Shown here: positions 8,725-16,996 of the stretch, piece after piece
How positions within the stretch are numbered: the first letter of the stretch is position 1
How the letters are laid out: every line of letters starts with the position of its first letter
Assembly: GCF_024721155.1 (NCBI RefSeq)
Contig: NZ_JAHVAP010000010.1
Location: 62,001 to 126,000, forward strand
Direction: 5' to 3'
Source: Mucilaginibacter phenanthrenivorans
GTDB taxonomy: Bacteria > Bacteroidota > Bacteroidia > Sphingobacteriales > Sphingobacteriaceae
DNA: 64,000 nt
Made by a program: the position numbers and the translations under genes
Notes under the pieces: model-generated
The model's database searches: none
Told to the model about the DNA's origin: nothing
Seen by the model: only the letters and a program-made list of their open reading frames with translations

Positions 8725-9046
8725 CAGGGCATGTTGGATTTTCGATTTATGTGCAGACGACATAGTTAAAGAGCTAGAACTTATGCTTATTCAAGCAGAA
8801 TTCTCTATTCTAAATTCCACGGATCATGTATTTTCACCTCAAGGTTACACCAAGATTTGGCTTTTAGCAGAAAGTCACTTTGCTATTCACACTTTTCCAG
8901 AACAAAACGCTTTTTATTTAGAATTAAGCAGCTGCATAGAGTCCAAAGCAAAATTCTTTTGGATTAAGTTTCAGAAATGGACGGAAAAATATAACGTGAC
9001 TTATAAATTATTTCCGACACACATAAATAGGGGGTTAATTAAATAA
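8705..9046 (+). CDS. speD: AdoMet decarboxylase-like pyruvoyl enzyme
   Basis: A 113-residue protein of bacterial class 1B SpeD size. The ESH self-cleavage site is E56-S57-H58, with His62 (AIHT) and Cys77; the spacing S57/H62/C77 equals the Ser63/His68/Cys83 spacing known for Thermotoga AdoMet decarboxylase. Cleavage would turn Ser57 into the pyruvoyl cofactor. ATG at 8705 was chosen over an in-frame ATG 20 codons upstream because it starts the fold. It overlaps speE by 20 bases, the pair order expected for spermidine synthesis. Some SpeD homologues decarboxylate ornithine or arginine instead, so the substrate is open. Its 3' end overlaps the convergent gene by 8 bases. Confidence 0.8.
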   Translation: MEAVIFNRACWIFDLCADDIVKELELMLIQAEFSILNSTDHVFSPQGYTKIWLLAESHFAIHTFPEQNAFYLELSSCIESKAKFFWIKFQKWTEKYNVTYKLFPTHINRGLIK

Positions 9047-9908
9047 TAAATTGCCTTTTAAAACTTAAAGCGTCACTTGGATTATCAATGTCATCAAAAT
9101 AAACCTGCGCCTTATCCCAGGCTTTTGAACTAATAATTTGATCAACACAATCTTTCTTTTCGTGCGCATCACTAATATAACCGTATTGAACCAGATATTG
9201 ATGCTTCTTAGACTCTGTAACGGCCCAGGGCGAACCTAAAAGACATGTAACAGCTTTATGGCCTTTATTTATTAATTTGATACCATTGATTTGTAAATAC
9301 CAAAGATTTTGTTGTCCGCTAAAATCCATTTTGATTCCCGCATTCAGCGCAATGCCTTTAGCTATTGTAGAATGCTGGCTTGGACATCTGGATACTTTTC
9401 CTGAAACCATCACGCGCGATCCGTGATATCCAGACGTGAAAAAATTTGGTAATTTTTTTCTAATCAGCGTCGTGGGAGCTACGCCGATAAGACCATCCCC
9501 AACGTAACCGTACCTGTGATATAAGCCCACAATTGTTTCACCGTTAAGACTTCCAACCCTCAATGCCGCATCAGCGCTCGCATAAAAATCCATTGCTTGA
9601 TATTCGTCTTTTGTAATGGTACCTTCAAAATCGTATAAAGGATTCCATCTCCTTGCATTTTCAAACGGGTCGCCAGGGAAGAGTTGGGTGTAAGGTGAAA
9701 GCAATCCATCAAAATAAACAGTGTCACCTTCCATGATGCTTCCGTTATGAATCCCTCTTTTCCAAAAATCCAAAGCTCCTTCGAAAGTGTTTCTTTCATA
9801 GACTTTTGCAATTACGCCTGAAAAGGCATAAGATCCTATTGCACCAACAATTGTTTGAGCAGCAGATTCCAAGAGAGGTTGCCAAAGAAAAGTATTCGAA
9901 GTAGTCAT
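9039..9908 (-). CDS. Unknown protein, partner of the nuclease gene
   Basis: A 289-residue protein I do not recognise. Residues about 10-38 are weakly hydrophobic (GAIGSYAFSGVIAKV) and may associate with membrane. The centre (55-185) is rich in short beta-strand patterns such as GDTVYFDGLL and GSRVMVSGKVSRC, which look OB-like. It starts 5 bases after the stop of the upstream nuclease gene, so the two form an operon. AT-rich codon use matches its neighbours and suggests a shared, transferred origin. It could be an immunity or accessory protein, or a second effector; this is inference from gene pairing only. Confidence 0.6.
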   Translation of the reverse strand: MTTSNTFLWQPLLESAAQTIVGAIGSYAFSGVIAKVYERNTFEGALDFWKRGIHNGSIMEGDTVYFDGLLSPYTQLFPGDPFENARRWNPLYDFEGTITKDEYQAMDFYASADAALRVGSLNGETIVGLYHRYGYVGDGLIGVAPTTLIRKKLPNFFTSGYHGSRVMVSGKVSRCPSQHSTIAKGIALNAGIKMDFSGQQNLWYLQINGIKLINKGHKAVTCLLGSPWAVTESKKHQYLVQYGYISDAHEKKDCVDQIISSKAWDKAQVYFDDIDNPSDALSFKRQFII

Positions 9909-9913
9909 AATAT

Positions 9914-10567
9914 TCAGTTATCCTTTATTGAATTATCAAAATTAAACATTGACTGTGGAGATTCGATATCGATAGTACGATTGTCGAACCGATTTAACAG
10001 GAGTCCACATTGTTTCGTAAATATTCCAAAGTCGATTTTATCAGGTATGCAAGTTAAGTCAGAATATATAGGCCTGATGAAATAAAATACTCCTGGATTG
10101 TTTTGACAGTAGCGTTCCATAGAACGAAATAATTTGCCCTGAGCCGAAAGACCTCTATTGAGCTCTTTTAATTGGGGATAAATATTTTGATCTAACTGCC
10201 CATCGTTACAATGCGCGACGAAATGTCCCTTCTCGTAGCCTTCAAGCTGCGGTATGCCTTTAAAAGAACCAGCATACTGCCGCAATCTATATGCGTTTCT
10301 TTTTGAAGCATTCAATACGGATTTAGCAAAGACAAAAACCACGCGCGCCGCTCGGCTGTAAATGTCATTGCTGTAATCGTCAGTACAGTCAAAGTAGAGC
10401 ATGTAGTTTCGGTTTATATTATCATTAAAATGCCGCACATCGGCATTCTCGAACTGAGATTCGTAATGCTCAGTCAAGTAAACAGATAACTCTTTACGTA
10501 AGTAAATAACTACCTCGTCATAGTCTGTGCTCGGTAGTTCGGATAAGATGCGGTAATATTCATTCAC
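9914..10567 (-). CDS. DNA/RNA non-specific endonuclease-like protein (beta-beta-alpha metal fold)
   Basis: A 217-residue protein. The centre carries a divergent NUC-family active site: KGHFVAH with His115 in the place of the catalytic DRGH histidine, followed by DQNIYPQ (Asn128) and ELNRG (Asn137), then an ME pair near 150-151. The order GH, N..PQ, LN, E is that of DNA/RNA non-specific endonucleases and related toxin nucleases. A FIRPIYSD strand near residue 163 also matches the family's usual R-P-x-Y strand. There is no signal peptide. It is first in a two-gene operon. Known relatives act as secreted toxins, nutritional nucleases or defence effectors; context favours the last, but this is not shown. 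Confidence 0.65.
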   Translation of the reverse strand: MNEYYRILSELPSTDYDEVVIYLRKELSVYLTEHYESQFENADVRHFNDNINRNYMLYFDCTDDYSNDIYSRAARVVFVFAKSVLNASKRNAYRLRQYAGSFKGIPQLEGYEKGHFVAHCNDGQLDQNIYPQLKELNRGLSAQGKLFRSMERYCQNNPGVFYFIRPIYSDLTCIPDKIDFGIFTKQCGLLLNRFDNRTIDIESPQSMFNFDNSIKDN

Positions 10568-10673
10568 GGGTGGCTAGGTTTTTCTAACCGAATATACATT
10601 TTTTTTACAACTCCCTCCATCAATTCAGGATAACTACTAATTATCTTTTATTGGTAGATACCCTAATTAACAG

Positions 10674-10878
10674 CTATGAATTAAAATTTTTTCTTGTCGA
10701 AGAGTGTTTCGGGATTATAACTTCATAATTAAAAACGCTTATAGGTTGGATTTCAAGGGCAATGCAAACAGCAATTAGTCCGCTCACGGACATGTTATTT
10801 TTGCCCCTAACAATTCTATAAACCTGGCTATAGCTAAATCCGGTTCGATCTACAATATCTTCTAAAGTTTTTTTTCAT
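10674..10878 (-). pseudogene. Remnant of an XRE-family HTH regulator
   Basis: In one frame the minus strand reads TLEDIVDRTGFSYSQVYRIV and continues through SVSGLIAVCIALEI to a TAG at 10676-10674. This is the recognition helix and following helices of a Cro/C1-type HTH. The expected first helix is missing: the frame is closed by TAA TGA just upstream, and the only nearby ATG (10878-10876) is out of frame by one base through a run of eight A. A run of seven would restore MKKTLEDIV. It is either a decayed regulator or a gene needing slippage at the A run. It lies between the nuclease operon and the next HTH gene, and may once have controlled that operon. Confidence 0.6.
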
Positions 10879-10908
10879 TAGAGGTTAACCCCAAAATATA
10901 CCAAATTA

Positions 10909-11442
10909 CTATTTTTTCTTCCGCCTACTTCTTTCCTTTTCTTCTTCTCTTAGCCGTTCCTGTACTTCCGGACTATTCAATTCAAGATGGCCGAATAACT
11001 CTGTAAAATGTGTTCCGGGCTCAACATTGGTTGCTAATTCAATCAACAATAATTCATGACCCCCGATTATTGAAGTGGTTTTTGAGGATAAATCTTTAAG
11101 TCTTTTTACTGTAATGCCAGTTTTATGCGAAATTGTATTTATCGTATAATCTTCGAGTGAATTTATCAGTCTACCAAAAGATGTCGTAAGCAACGAGGAC
11201 GTTTTGGTATCTGGTTTTTTAGTGTTCTGAAGTTTGATTTTCGGAAAAATTAGTAAAAGAAAATCTTTCAAAGATTCTTTTGCGATAAGCGATAGCAGAT
11301 AGATTCTTTCAGCAGGAATAGGTCTTGTTCTGCCATTTTTATAAGCACTTATATCAGATGTAGGAATTCCTGTCTTTGCAAATATATCAATACCTGCAAT
11401 GTTGTTTTTTGTTATATACTCCCCGAGTGAATTTTCCGACAC
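10909..11442 (-). CDS. Double HTH (XRE-like) DNA-binding protein
   Basis: A 177-residue protein. Residues 8-60 read as a helix-turn-helix (IFAKTGIPTSDISAYKNGRT), and residues 88-150 as a second one of the same type (ISHKTGITVKRLKDLSS), so the protein looks like a tandem HTH. The tail is very basic and charged (EEEKERSRRKKK). It is AT-rich like the neighbouring nuclease operon. It lies upstream of that operon on the same strand, but a 340-base gap with an HTH remnant lies between. A regulator of the accessory block is the likeliest role. Confidence 0.6.
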   Translation of the reverse strand: MSENSLGEYITKNNIAGIDIFAKTGIPTSDISAYKNGRTRPIPAERIYLLSLIAKESLKDFLLLIFPKIKLQNTKKPDTKTSSLLTTSFGRLINSLEDYTINTISHKTGITVKRLKDLSSKTTSIIGGHELLLIELATNVEPGTHFTELFGHLELNSPEVQERLREEEKERSRRKKK

Positions 11443-12118
11443 GTTACTATTTTAAACCTTAAATTAATGTCTACTAAAGTATTCATGTTAGGTATCAAAG
11501 GCAACGAGAATGGAATTACTTGTATAAAGTGTAAATAATTTGCTTTTTATGCGAGTAAAAATTATATTTGTATATAATAATAATGAATTGACAAGAATTT
11601 AAAGAATTACAAAAAATAAGGTATTAATAAAGAGTCTCGCTTGCTAAATTCTGACAGTTGCAAATGAACGGGACAATAGGTTAATGCCCATGACAATATT
11701 TGTGTATTTTTGTACACTCCATAGCGTTGTGGGCTCTATTGTAAACCCGTTTCAAAGGCCGTCAGAAGCCTAGCAAGGCGGTATTAGAGCCCTCGCTATG
11801 GTGCTCTTTCCGCAAGAGGCTCATTATATTCAAAATAATGAGCATAAACCAAACCCATACCACCAATCCAAAATCTCTTCCTTTCACAGGAACCGAATTT
11901 CCATGCCTGCTCAATTGCATACCATTTTCTCTCTCCCTCAAATCCTTCCTTAAAAACCTGATAAAATCGCCCACCTAAAAACCCGGGCCACGGCAACCCA
12001 CCGATCAGCTAATAGTTAAGTCAATTCGTTTGGTTGCCGTTTCCCTCTTTATTGTTTTCCACCGCAGCCCCCACAGGCCCAAACATTAACCAAAACCAGA
12101 AAATAAAATAAAAGCACC
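11443..12118. other. Gene-poor interval with a foldable element
   Basis: No convincing gene. The first 200 bases are AT-rich. From 11702 the interval holds the nested inverted repeats described in the next entry. A 66-codon ORF on the minus strand (11996-11796) overlaps them and has no recognisable domain. The last 120 bases, rich in C on the plus strand, presumably hold the promoter and 5' leader of the TlpA-SusC-SusD operon. Confidence 0.5.
11702..11843. repeat. Nested inverted repeats: candidate structured RNA or repeat element
   Basis: The main helix pairs CCATAGCG (11719-11726) with CGCTATGG (11794-11801) and, just inside, GGGCTCTA (11731-11738) with TAGAGCCC (11785-11792), enclosing a 46-base loop. 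On the left is a small hairpin, GTGTA/TACAC (11702-11717). On the right are two more: CTCTT/AAGAG (11804-11818) and the perfect 9-bp GCTCATTAT/ATAATGAGC (11819-11843). Four perfect stems in 142 bases of non-coding DNA is well beyond chance. Strand is unknown. It could be a small RNA, a mobile-element end or a dispersed repeat. Confidence 0.55.
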
Positions 12119-12421
12119 ATGAGCGCCATTGTTATCGACCTCAAAGACTTCGAAGTACGGACACCCGAACAAAACGTCCGCATCTTCCTGTCTTTATATG
12201 ACCCCGAAACCCTTTACGCCATGCTCATGGAAGTATTTATCAGCTGCACAAAAAACAATCCGAAAGAGGAACTAAGGCCCGATCCCGGGACCGTCCGCAT
12301 CGCAAACCTGTTCGACCATGTCATCGCCCTGACCACCGCACTCCACCAGCTCCGGGAACAAACCACCGGCACCTGCGTCATTTGCGGCAGGAGCAGGGCA
12401 GGAGCGGACCCCGCAGGCTAA
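12119..12421 (+). CDS. Small hypothetical protein heading the SusCD operon
   Basis: A 100-residue protein of unknown function. It is mostly helical and acidic, with a C-terminal CVICGR motif (about residues 88-93) that could bind a metal with another ligand or form a disulphide. There is no signal peptide. It lies 41 bases upstream of the TlpA-like gene on the same strand, with the same GC-rich codon use, so it is probably the first gene of the operon. Confidence 0.55.
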   Translation: MSAIVIDLKDFEVRTPEQNVRIFLSLYDPETLYAMLMEVFISCTKNNPKEELRPDPGTVRIANLFDHVIALTTALHQLREQTTGTCVICGRSRAGADPAG

Positions 12422-12462
12422 GCGGCAACAGGTTTAATTATTTACGCATAATACCCATTAAA

Positions 12463-13737
12463 ATGAGGCTTAAAACACTCGTCCTGCTACTGCTGTGCCC
12501 AATATTCAGCAACAGCACACCCCTCAAAAACCTCCGCATCGGCGACAAAGTCCCTGACGCACAGGTCAGCTCCGTCATCAATGCCGCCGCAAGCGCCATC
12601 CGGCTATCGGACTACCAGGGCAAACTCCTGATCCTGGATTTCTGGGCCACCTCCTGCGGCAGCTGCGTGGGCGCCCTGCCCAGGCTCGACAGCCTGCAGC
12701 AGCAGTTCGGCAACCAGGTCGCCATCATCGGCGTCTCCTATGAAAAGGCAGCCGTCGTCCGCGCCTTCCTCAGCCGCAGCCCCATCGGCAAAGCGCTGCG
12801 CCTGCCCGTCGTCACCGATGACGTGTTCCTGGCCGAACTCTTCCCGCACCGGTACATCTCCCACGAAGTATGGATCGATCAAAGGGGCGTCGTTGCCGCC
12901 ATCACCGGCCCCGAATATGTCGACGAACGCAACATCAGCGCCTTCCTGCAACACCAGGATCCCGGCCTCCCCGTCAAAAATGACATCGCCGATTACGATT
13001 ACCACCAGTCGCTGGCAGACAGCAACGCCCGCTATTACAGCGTGCTGTCGCCCTATAAGCCCGGGGTGTTGGCGAGGATCGGCTTTGAGCCGGATAGTGT
13101 GGCTGCTGCCACGCGGCTGTATGTGATCAACTCCTCTGTTTTGCAGCTGTACCTGTTTGCCCTGAAGCTGCCGGGCAATTTGCCGGTTTCCCGCATGCGG
13201 GTTCTTGTCAGGGATTCCGCGCGGGTTTTTGTTCCGCGCGGCACTTATACGGAGGCCTGGAACCGGCAAAATGCCTTTTGCTATGAGTCCCGCCTGCCTG
13301 GGCCGTTGACCAGGGAACAGGGCAGGCAGGCGCTGCTGGCCGACCTGGGGCGCTACTTTCACCTTAACGGCCGCATCGCCATAGAGGAGGCCACCTGTCT
13401 TGTCTTACAGCGGATCCCCGGGACAAAGCTCCCCGAAAGCAGCGGCGGCATCCCCGAAAACACCCTGCACAGCAATGACCCGGTCAGGGTACTGGCGAAC
13501 GGTTCGCTTGCTGAACTGACCTGGGAACTAGAACACCAGCCGGGCGGCCTGCCCGTACTTGACGAAACAGGCTATAAAGGTCTGGTAACCATACGCCTGG
13601 CTATCGCTGACTTAAGCAATACTGCGGCACTCAATACGGCGCTGCGTCCTTACGGGCTGGTGCTGCAAACGCTCAGGCGCAGGGTGAGGCTGTTTGTGCT
13701 GGAGGATACGGCGCTGGTTCAAACTATTAATTATTAA
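12463..13737 (+). CDS. TlpA-like thioredoxin-fold protein with large C-terminal extension
   Basis: 424 residues from ATG at 12463; a longer frame from 12382 overlaps the previous gene and lacks a signal peptide at its start. Residues 1-19 form a signal peptide. Residues about 25-170 are a TlpA/AhpC-type thioredoxin domain with DFWATSCGSC, active Cys65 and Cys68 (CGSC). This should be a periplasmic thiol-disulphide oxidoreductase. The 250-residue C-terminal part is unrecognised. The gene is followed after 27 bases by susC, and TlpA-SusC-SusD arrangements are frequent in Sphingobacteriaceae. It may reduce or oxidise a Cys-containing peptide or the partner proteins; this is inferred. Confidence 0.8.
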   Translation: MRLKTLVLLLLCPIFSNSTPLKNLRIGDKVPDAQVSSVINAAASAIRLSDYQGKLLILDFWATSCGSCVGALPRLDSLQQQFGNQVAIIGVSYEKAAVVRAFLSRSPIGKALRLPVVTDDVFLAELFPHRYISHEVWIDQRGVVAAITGPEYVDERNISAFLQHQDPGLPVKNDIADYDYHQSLADSNARYYSVLSPYKPGVLARIGFEPDSVAAATRLYVINSSVLQLYLFALKLPGNLPVSRMRVLVRDSARVFVPRGTYTEAWNRQNAFCYESRLPGPLTREQGRQALLADLGRYFHLNGRIAIEEATCLVLQRIPGTKLPESSGGIPENTLHSNDPVRVLANGSLAELTWELEHQPGGLPVLDETGYKGLVTIRLAIADLSNTAALNTALRPYGLVLQTLRRRVRLFVLEDTALVQTINY

Positions 13738-13764
13738 CTATTCAAATCATCTTAACCGACAACC

Positions 13765-16700
13765 ATGAAAAAATTTATACGATACTATTATTTCCCGGTG
13801 CTGCTGGCCTGCCTGCTGCTGGGGTTTTTACCCGGTGTTGCGCAGGTCAGGCCAATTATTACCGGCAGGGTGCTCAGCCGTGACAGCCTGCCGCTGACGG
13901 GCGCTACTGTGCGTTGTGGCAGTGTTGCTGCCGTGACCGGTACGAACGGTAAATTTACATTGATGGCATTGTCTGCCGATTCCGCGCGGCTGGAGGTATC
14001 CTATATCGGTTACCGCAGGCGGCATATTACTGTTAGGCCGGGGATTCCGGTGACCATCGTGCTCGATCCTGAGGGGAACGTTTTGCAGGAGGTCGTCGTC
14101 TCCACCGGCTACCAGGAGATCCCGCAGGAAAGGGCGACGGGGGCCTTTGACCGGATCAATGCGGAGTTGTTTAACCGGGGTGTGGGCGCGGATGTCCTGT
14201 CCCGGCTCGACGGCATCACCACTTCCACGCTGTTCGATAAGCGGCAGGATGGCAACCCGCTGAATGCGCTGACCATCCGGGGCGTAAGCTCGTATGACGG
14301 CGGTAATGCGCCGCTGATCGTGGTGGATAATTTTCCGTACCAGGGGGATATCAGCAATATCAATCCCAATGATGTGGCCAGTGTGACCATCCTGAAGGAT
14401 GCCGCGGCGGCTTCCATCTGGGGGGTGCGCGCCGGTAACGGCGTGATCGTGATCACCACCAAAAAAGGAACGTATAACCAGCCGGTGCAGGTCAGCCTGA
14501 ACAGTAATCTTACGCTCACCGCGAAGCCTGACCTGTTCTACCTGCCGCAGATGCGCAGTTCGGACTTTATCGACGTGGAAAAAGTGCTGTTCGGACAGGG
14601 ATTTTATGATGGCGACCTGGGCAATACCTTTTCCCGGCCGCCGGTTTCTCCCGTGGTTGACCTGCTGGACAAGGCCCGCAGCGGCGGGATTTCTTCCTTT
14701 GCTGCAAACCAGCAGATCGATGCGCTCCGGGATGTTGACGTGCGCAATGACTATAAAAAGTATTTTTACCGCACCGGCGTCAGCCAGCAGCATGCCCTGT
14801 CGCTTTCCGGCGGCAGCAACGCTGCCAGTTACTTTTTCTCCGCAGGTTATGACAAGGACCTGGCCAGCGGCATCAACGATGGCTTCGACCGCGTAACCCT
14901 TAAAAGCAACAATACCTTCCGGCCGCTCAAACACCTGGAGGTACAGGCAGGCCTGCAATACAGCGGGACAAACACCACCGGAGAAAACAGTTTTTCGCCC
15001 TATGGCTATAGCGAGCTCTTCCCAGCAGGCAAATCCGCCATCTACCCGTATGCCCGGCTGGCGGATGCCGGCGGCAACCCGCTGGCCATCGCTAAGGACT
15101 TCAATACCGGTTTTACCGACACCACCGGCGGCGGCAAACTGCACGACTGGCAATACCGTCCCCTGCAGGAAGCCCGGCTGGCCAATAACCATACGGCCAG
15201 CCACGACCTGCTCGCCAATTTCGGGATCCGCTATACCTTCGGTTCCCATTTCAACGCCGAAGTCAAATACCAGTACGAAAACACCGCAGGCACCAACCGC
15301 CAGTATTACGATCCCGCATCCTATTATGTGCGCAACCTCATCAACGGTTACGCCCAGCCGGACGGGTCGGGCGGGTATGCTTCGCCGGTTCCTGATGGCG
15401 GCATCCTCGACCTGACGGAAAACCACCTGGAGGCGCACGACCTGCGCGGACAGCTCAATTACAACAATACCTGGGGCAAAAACGAGATCGCCGCCATTGC
15501 CGGCAGCGAGATCCGGCAGGACAATACCCTGTACAATTCCGGCCGCACCTACGGCTACAACCCGGGGCTGCTGACCTATGCCAGCGTAGACGAGGTGACG
15601 ACCTTTCCTTATTACGAGGGGATCGGCCCGGATGGCACCATTCCCAATAACGCCCAGTTTGGGAATTTGCTCAACCGCTATGTCTCGTTCTATGCCAACG
15701 CTTCCTATACGTATGACCGGCGCTATACGCTGTCGGCCAGCGCGCGCAAGGATGAATCCAACCTGTTTGGCGTCAACAGCAACCGGAAGGGGGTGCCGCT
15801 GTGGTCGGCGGGCCTGGCCTGGAGCGCTTCGAATGAAGCCTGGTACCATTTTGCGGTCCTCCCGTACCTGAAGCTGCGCCTGACCTATGGCTATAGTGGT
15901 AACGTGGACAATACCCGTTCTGCGCTGACCACCATTGCCTATGTCGCTACCAATTCGTATACGCACATGCCTTATGCCAATGTGATCAACCCGCCCAACC
16001 CGGACCTGCGCTGGGAAAGGGTGGGGATGACCAACCTGGGCATCGACTTCGGTGCCAGAGGCGGGCGCATCACCGGCAGCATCGACCTGTACCTGAAAAA
16101 CTCGAAGGATTTGATCAGCCCTTCGCCGGTGGATTATACCACCGGCTTTAGCACCCTGTACATCAACAATGCCGGCTTCAGGGGCAGGGGAATGGACCTC
16201 CAGCTCAACACGCAGAACCTGAAGGGCGCGCTCGGCTGGAACACGGCCTTCCTGTTCTCCTTTAACCGGAACACGGTCACGGCCTACAAGGGCAATGTAT
16301 ACGATGCCAGCGCTTATGTGGGCTACGGGCTGACACTGAATCCGGTGGTGGGCCGCGACCTGTACGGCCTGTACAGCTACCGCTGGGCGGGGCTGGACCC
16401 GCAGACCGGTGATCCGCGCGGTTACCTGAACGGGGCGGTGAGCAAGGACTACACCACCATGGATTACAATACGCAGGGTAGCCTGCAATATGACGGCTCC
16501 GCTGTGCCGGTCTATTATGGTGCGCTCCGGAACACCTTTACCTGGCGGGCGTTTTCGCTTTCGGCCAACATTACCTATAAGCTGGGTTATAAGTTCCGCA
16601 AGACCAGTATCAATTACACCAGCCTGTTCTACAACTGGGCGGGCAACAGCGATTATGCCAGGCGCTGGCAAAAGCCGGGTGACGAAAAAACGACGAACGT

Positions 16701-16977
16701 GCCTTCGATGGTCTATCCTGCGGATTATGACCGCGACCAGTTCTATACCGGTTCGGAGGCGCTCATTGGTAATGCGGGCACCATCCGGCTGCAGGACCTG
16801 CGCTTGGGCTGCCAGCTCAAACAACGCTGGCTGCCCTTTAAAGCTTTGCTGGTCTATGCCTATGCCAGCAACCTGGGCATCATCTGGCGTGCCAATAAAT
16901 GGGGGATTGACCCTGACTATGGCGCGGGCATTCCCGCACCCAAAACACTGTCACTTGGCCTGAAGGCGGATTATTAA
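13765..16977 (+). CDS. susC: SusC/RagA-type TonB-linked outer-membrane transporter
   Basis: A 1070-residue protein with a signal peptide (1-26) ending in GVAQ. Next come a carboxypeptidase-regulatory-like domain (about 30-100, ITGRVLSRDSLPLTGATV), the SusC signature VVSTGYQEIPQERATGAF (about 112-130), a TonB plug (about 130-240, with LIVVDNFPY and ILKDAAAASIWGVRAGNGV) and a 22-strand barrel to the C-terminus. It forms the gated barrel for TonB-driven uptake, capped by SusD. Substrate cannot be read from the sequence; no polysaccharide-degrading enzyme is nearby, so a peptide or other small substrate is more likely than a glycan. High GC contrasts with the AT-rich block upstream. Confidence 0.93.
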   Translation: MKKFIRYYYFPVLLACLLLGFLPGVAQVRPIITGRVLSRDSLPLTGATVRCGSVAAVTGTNGKFTLMALSADSARLEVSYIGYRRRHITVRPGIPVTIVLDPEGNVLQEVVVSTGYQEIPQERATGAFDRINAELFNRGVGADVLSRLDGITTSTLFDKRQDGNPLNALTIRGVSSYDGGNAPLIVVDNFPYQGDISNINPNDVASVTILKDAAAASIWGVRAGNGVIVITTKKGTYNQPVQVSLNSNLTLTAKPDLFYLPQMRSSDFIDVEKVLFGQGFYDGDLGNTFSRPPVSPVVDLLDKARSGGISSFAANQQIDALRDVDVRNDYKKYFYRTGVSQQHALSLSGGSNAASYFFSAGYDKDLASGINDGFDRVTLKSNNTFRPLKHLEVQAGLQYSGTNTTGENSFSPYGYSELFPAGKSAIYPYARLADAGGNPLAIAKDFNTGFTDTTGGGKLHDWQYRPLQEARLANNHTASHDLLANFGIRYTFGSHFNAEVKYQYENTAGTNRQYYDPASYYVRNLINGYAQPDGSGGYASPVPDGGILDLTENHLEAHDLRGQLNYNNTWGKNEIAAIAGSEIRQDNTLYNSGRTYGYNPGLLTYASVDEVTTFPYYEGIGPDGTIPNNAQFGNLLNRYVSFYANASYTYDRRYTLSASARKDESNLFGVNSNRKGVPLWSAGLAWSASNEAWYHFAVLPYLKLRLTYGYSGNVDNTRSALTTIAYVATNSYTHMPYANVINPPNPDLRWERVGMTNLGIDFGARGGRITGSIDLYLKNSKDLISPSPVDYTTGFSTLYINNAGFRGRGMDLQLNTQNLKGALGWNTAFLFSFNRNTVTAYKGNVYDASAYVGYGLTLNPVVGRDLYGLYSYRWAGLDPQTGDPRGYLNGAVSKDYTTMDYNTQGSLQYDGSAVPVYYGALRNTFTWRAFSLSANITYKLGYKFRKTSINYTSLFYNWAGNSDYARRWQKPGDEKTTNVPSMVYPADYDRDQFYTGSEALIGNAGTIRLQDLRLGCQLKQRWLPFKALLVYAYASNLGIIWRANKWGIDPDYGAGIPAPKTLSLGLKADY

Positions 16978-16996
16978 CCTTAAAACCGGAACAACT

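Noticed and set aside
11702..11843. Integron attC site or retron msr-msd
   Set aside because: No reverse transcriptase is present and the RYYYAAC/GTTRRRY core of attC is not found.
11796..11996. 66-codon minus-strand ORF
   Set aside because: It runs through the inverted repeats, has no domain or ribosome-binding site, and is better explained by the structured element.
13828..16824. 998-codon open frame antisense to susC
   Set aside because: It mirrors the GC-rich codon bias of susC, has no domain, and its residues are dominated by Arg, Val, Ile and Gly, as in antisense shadows.
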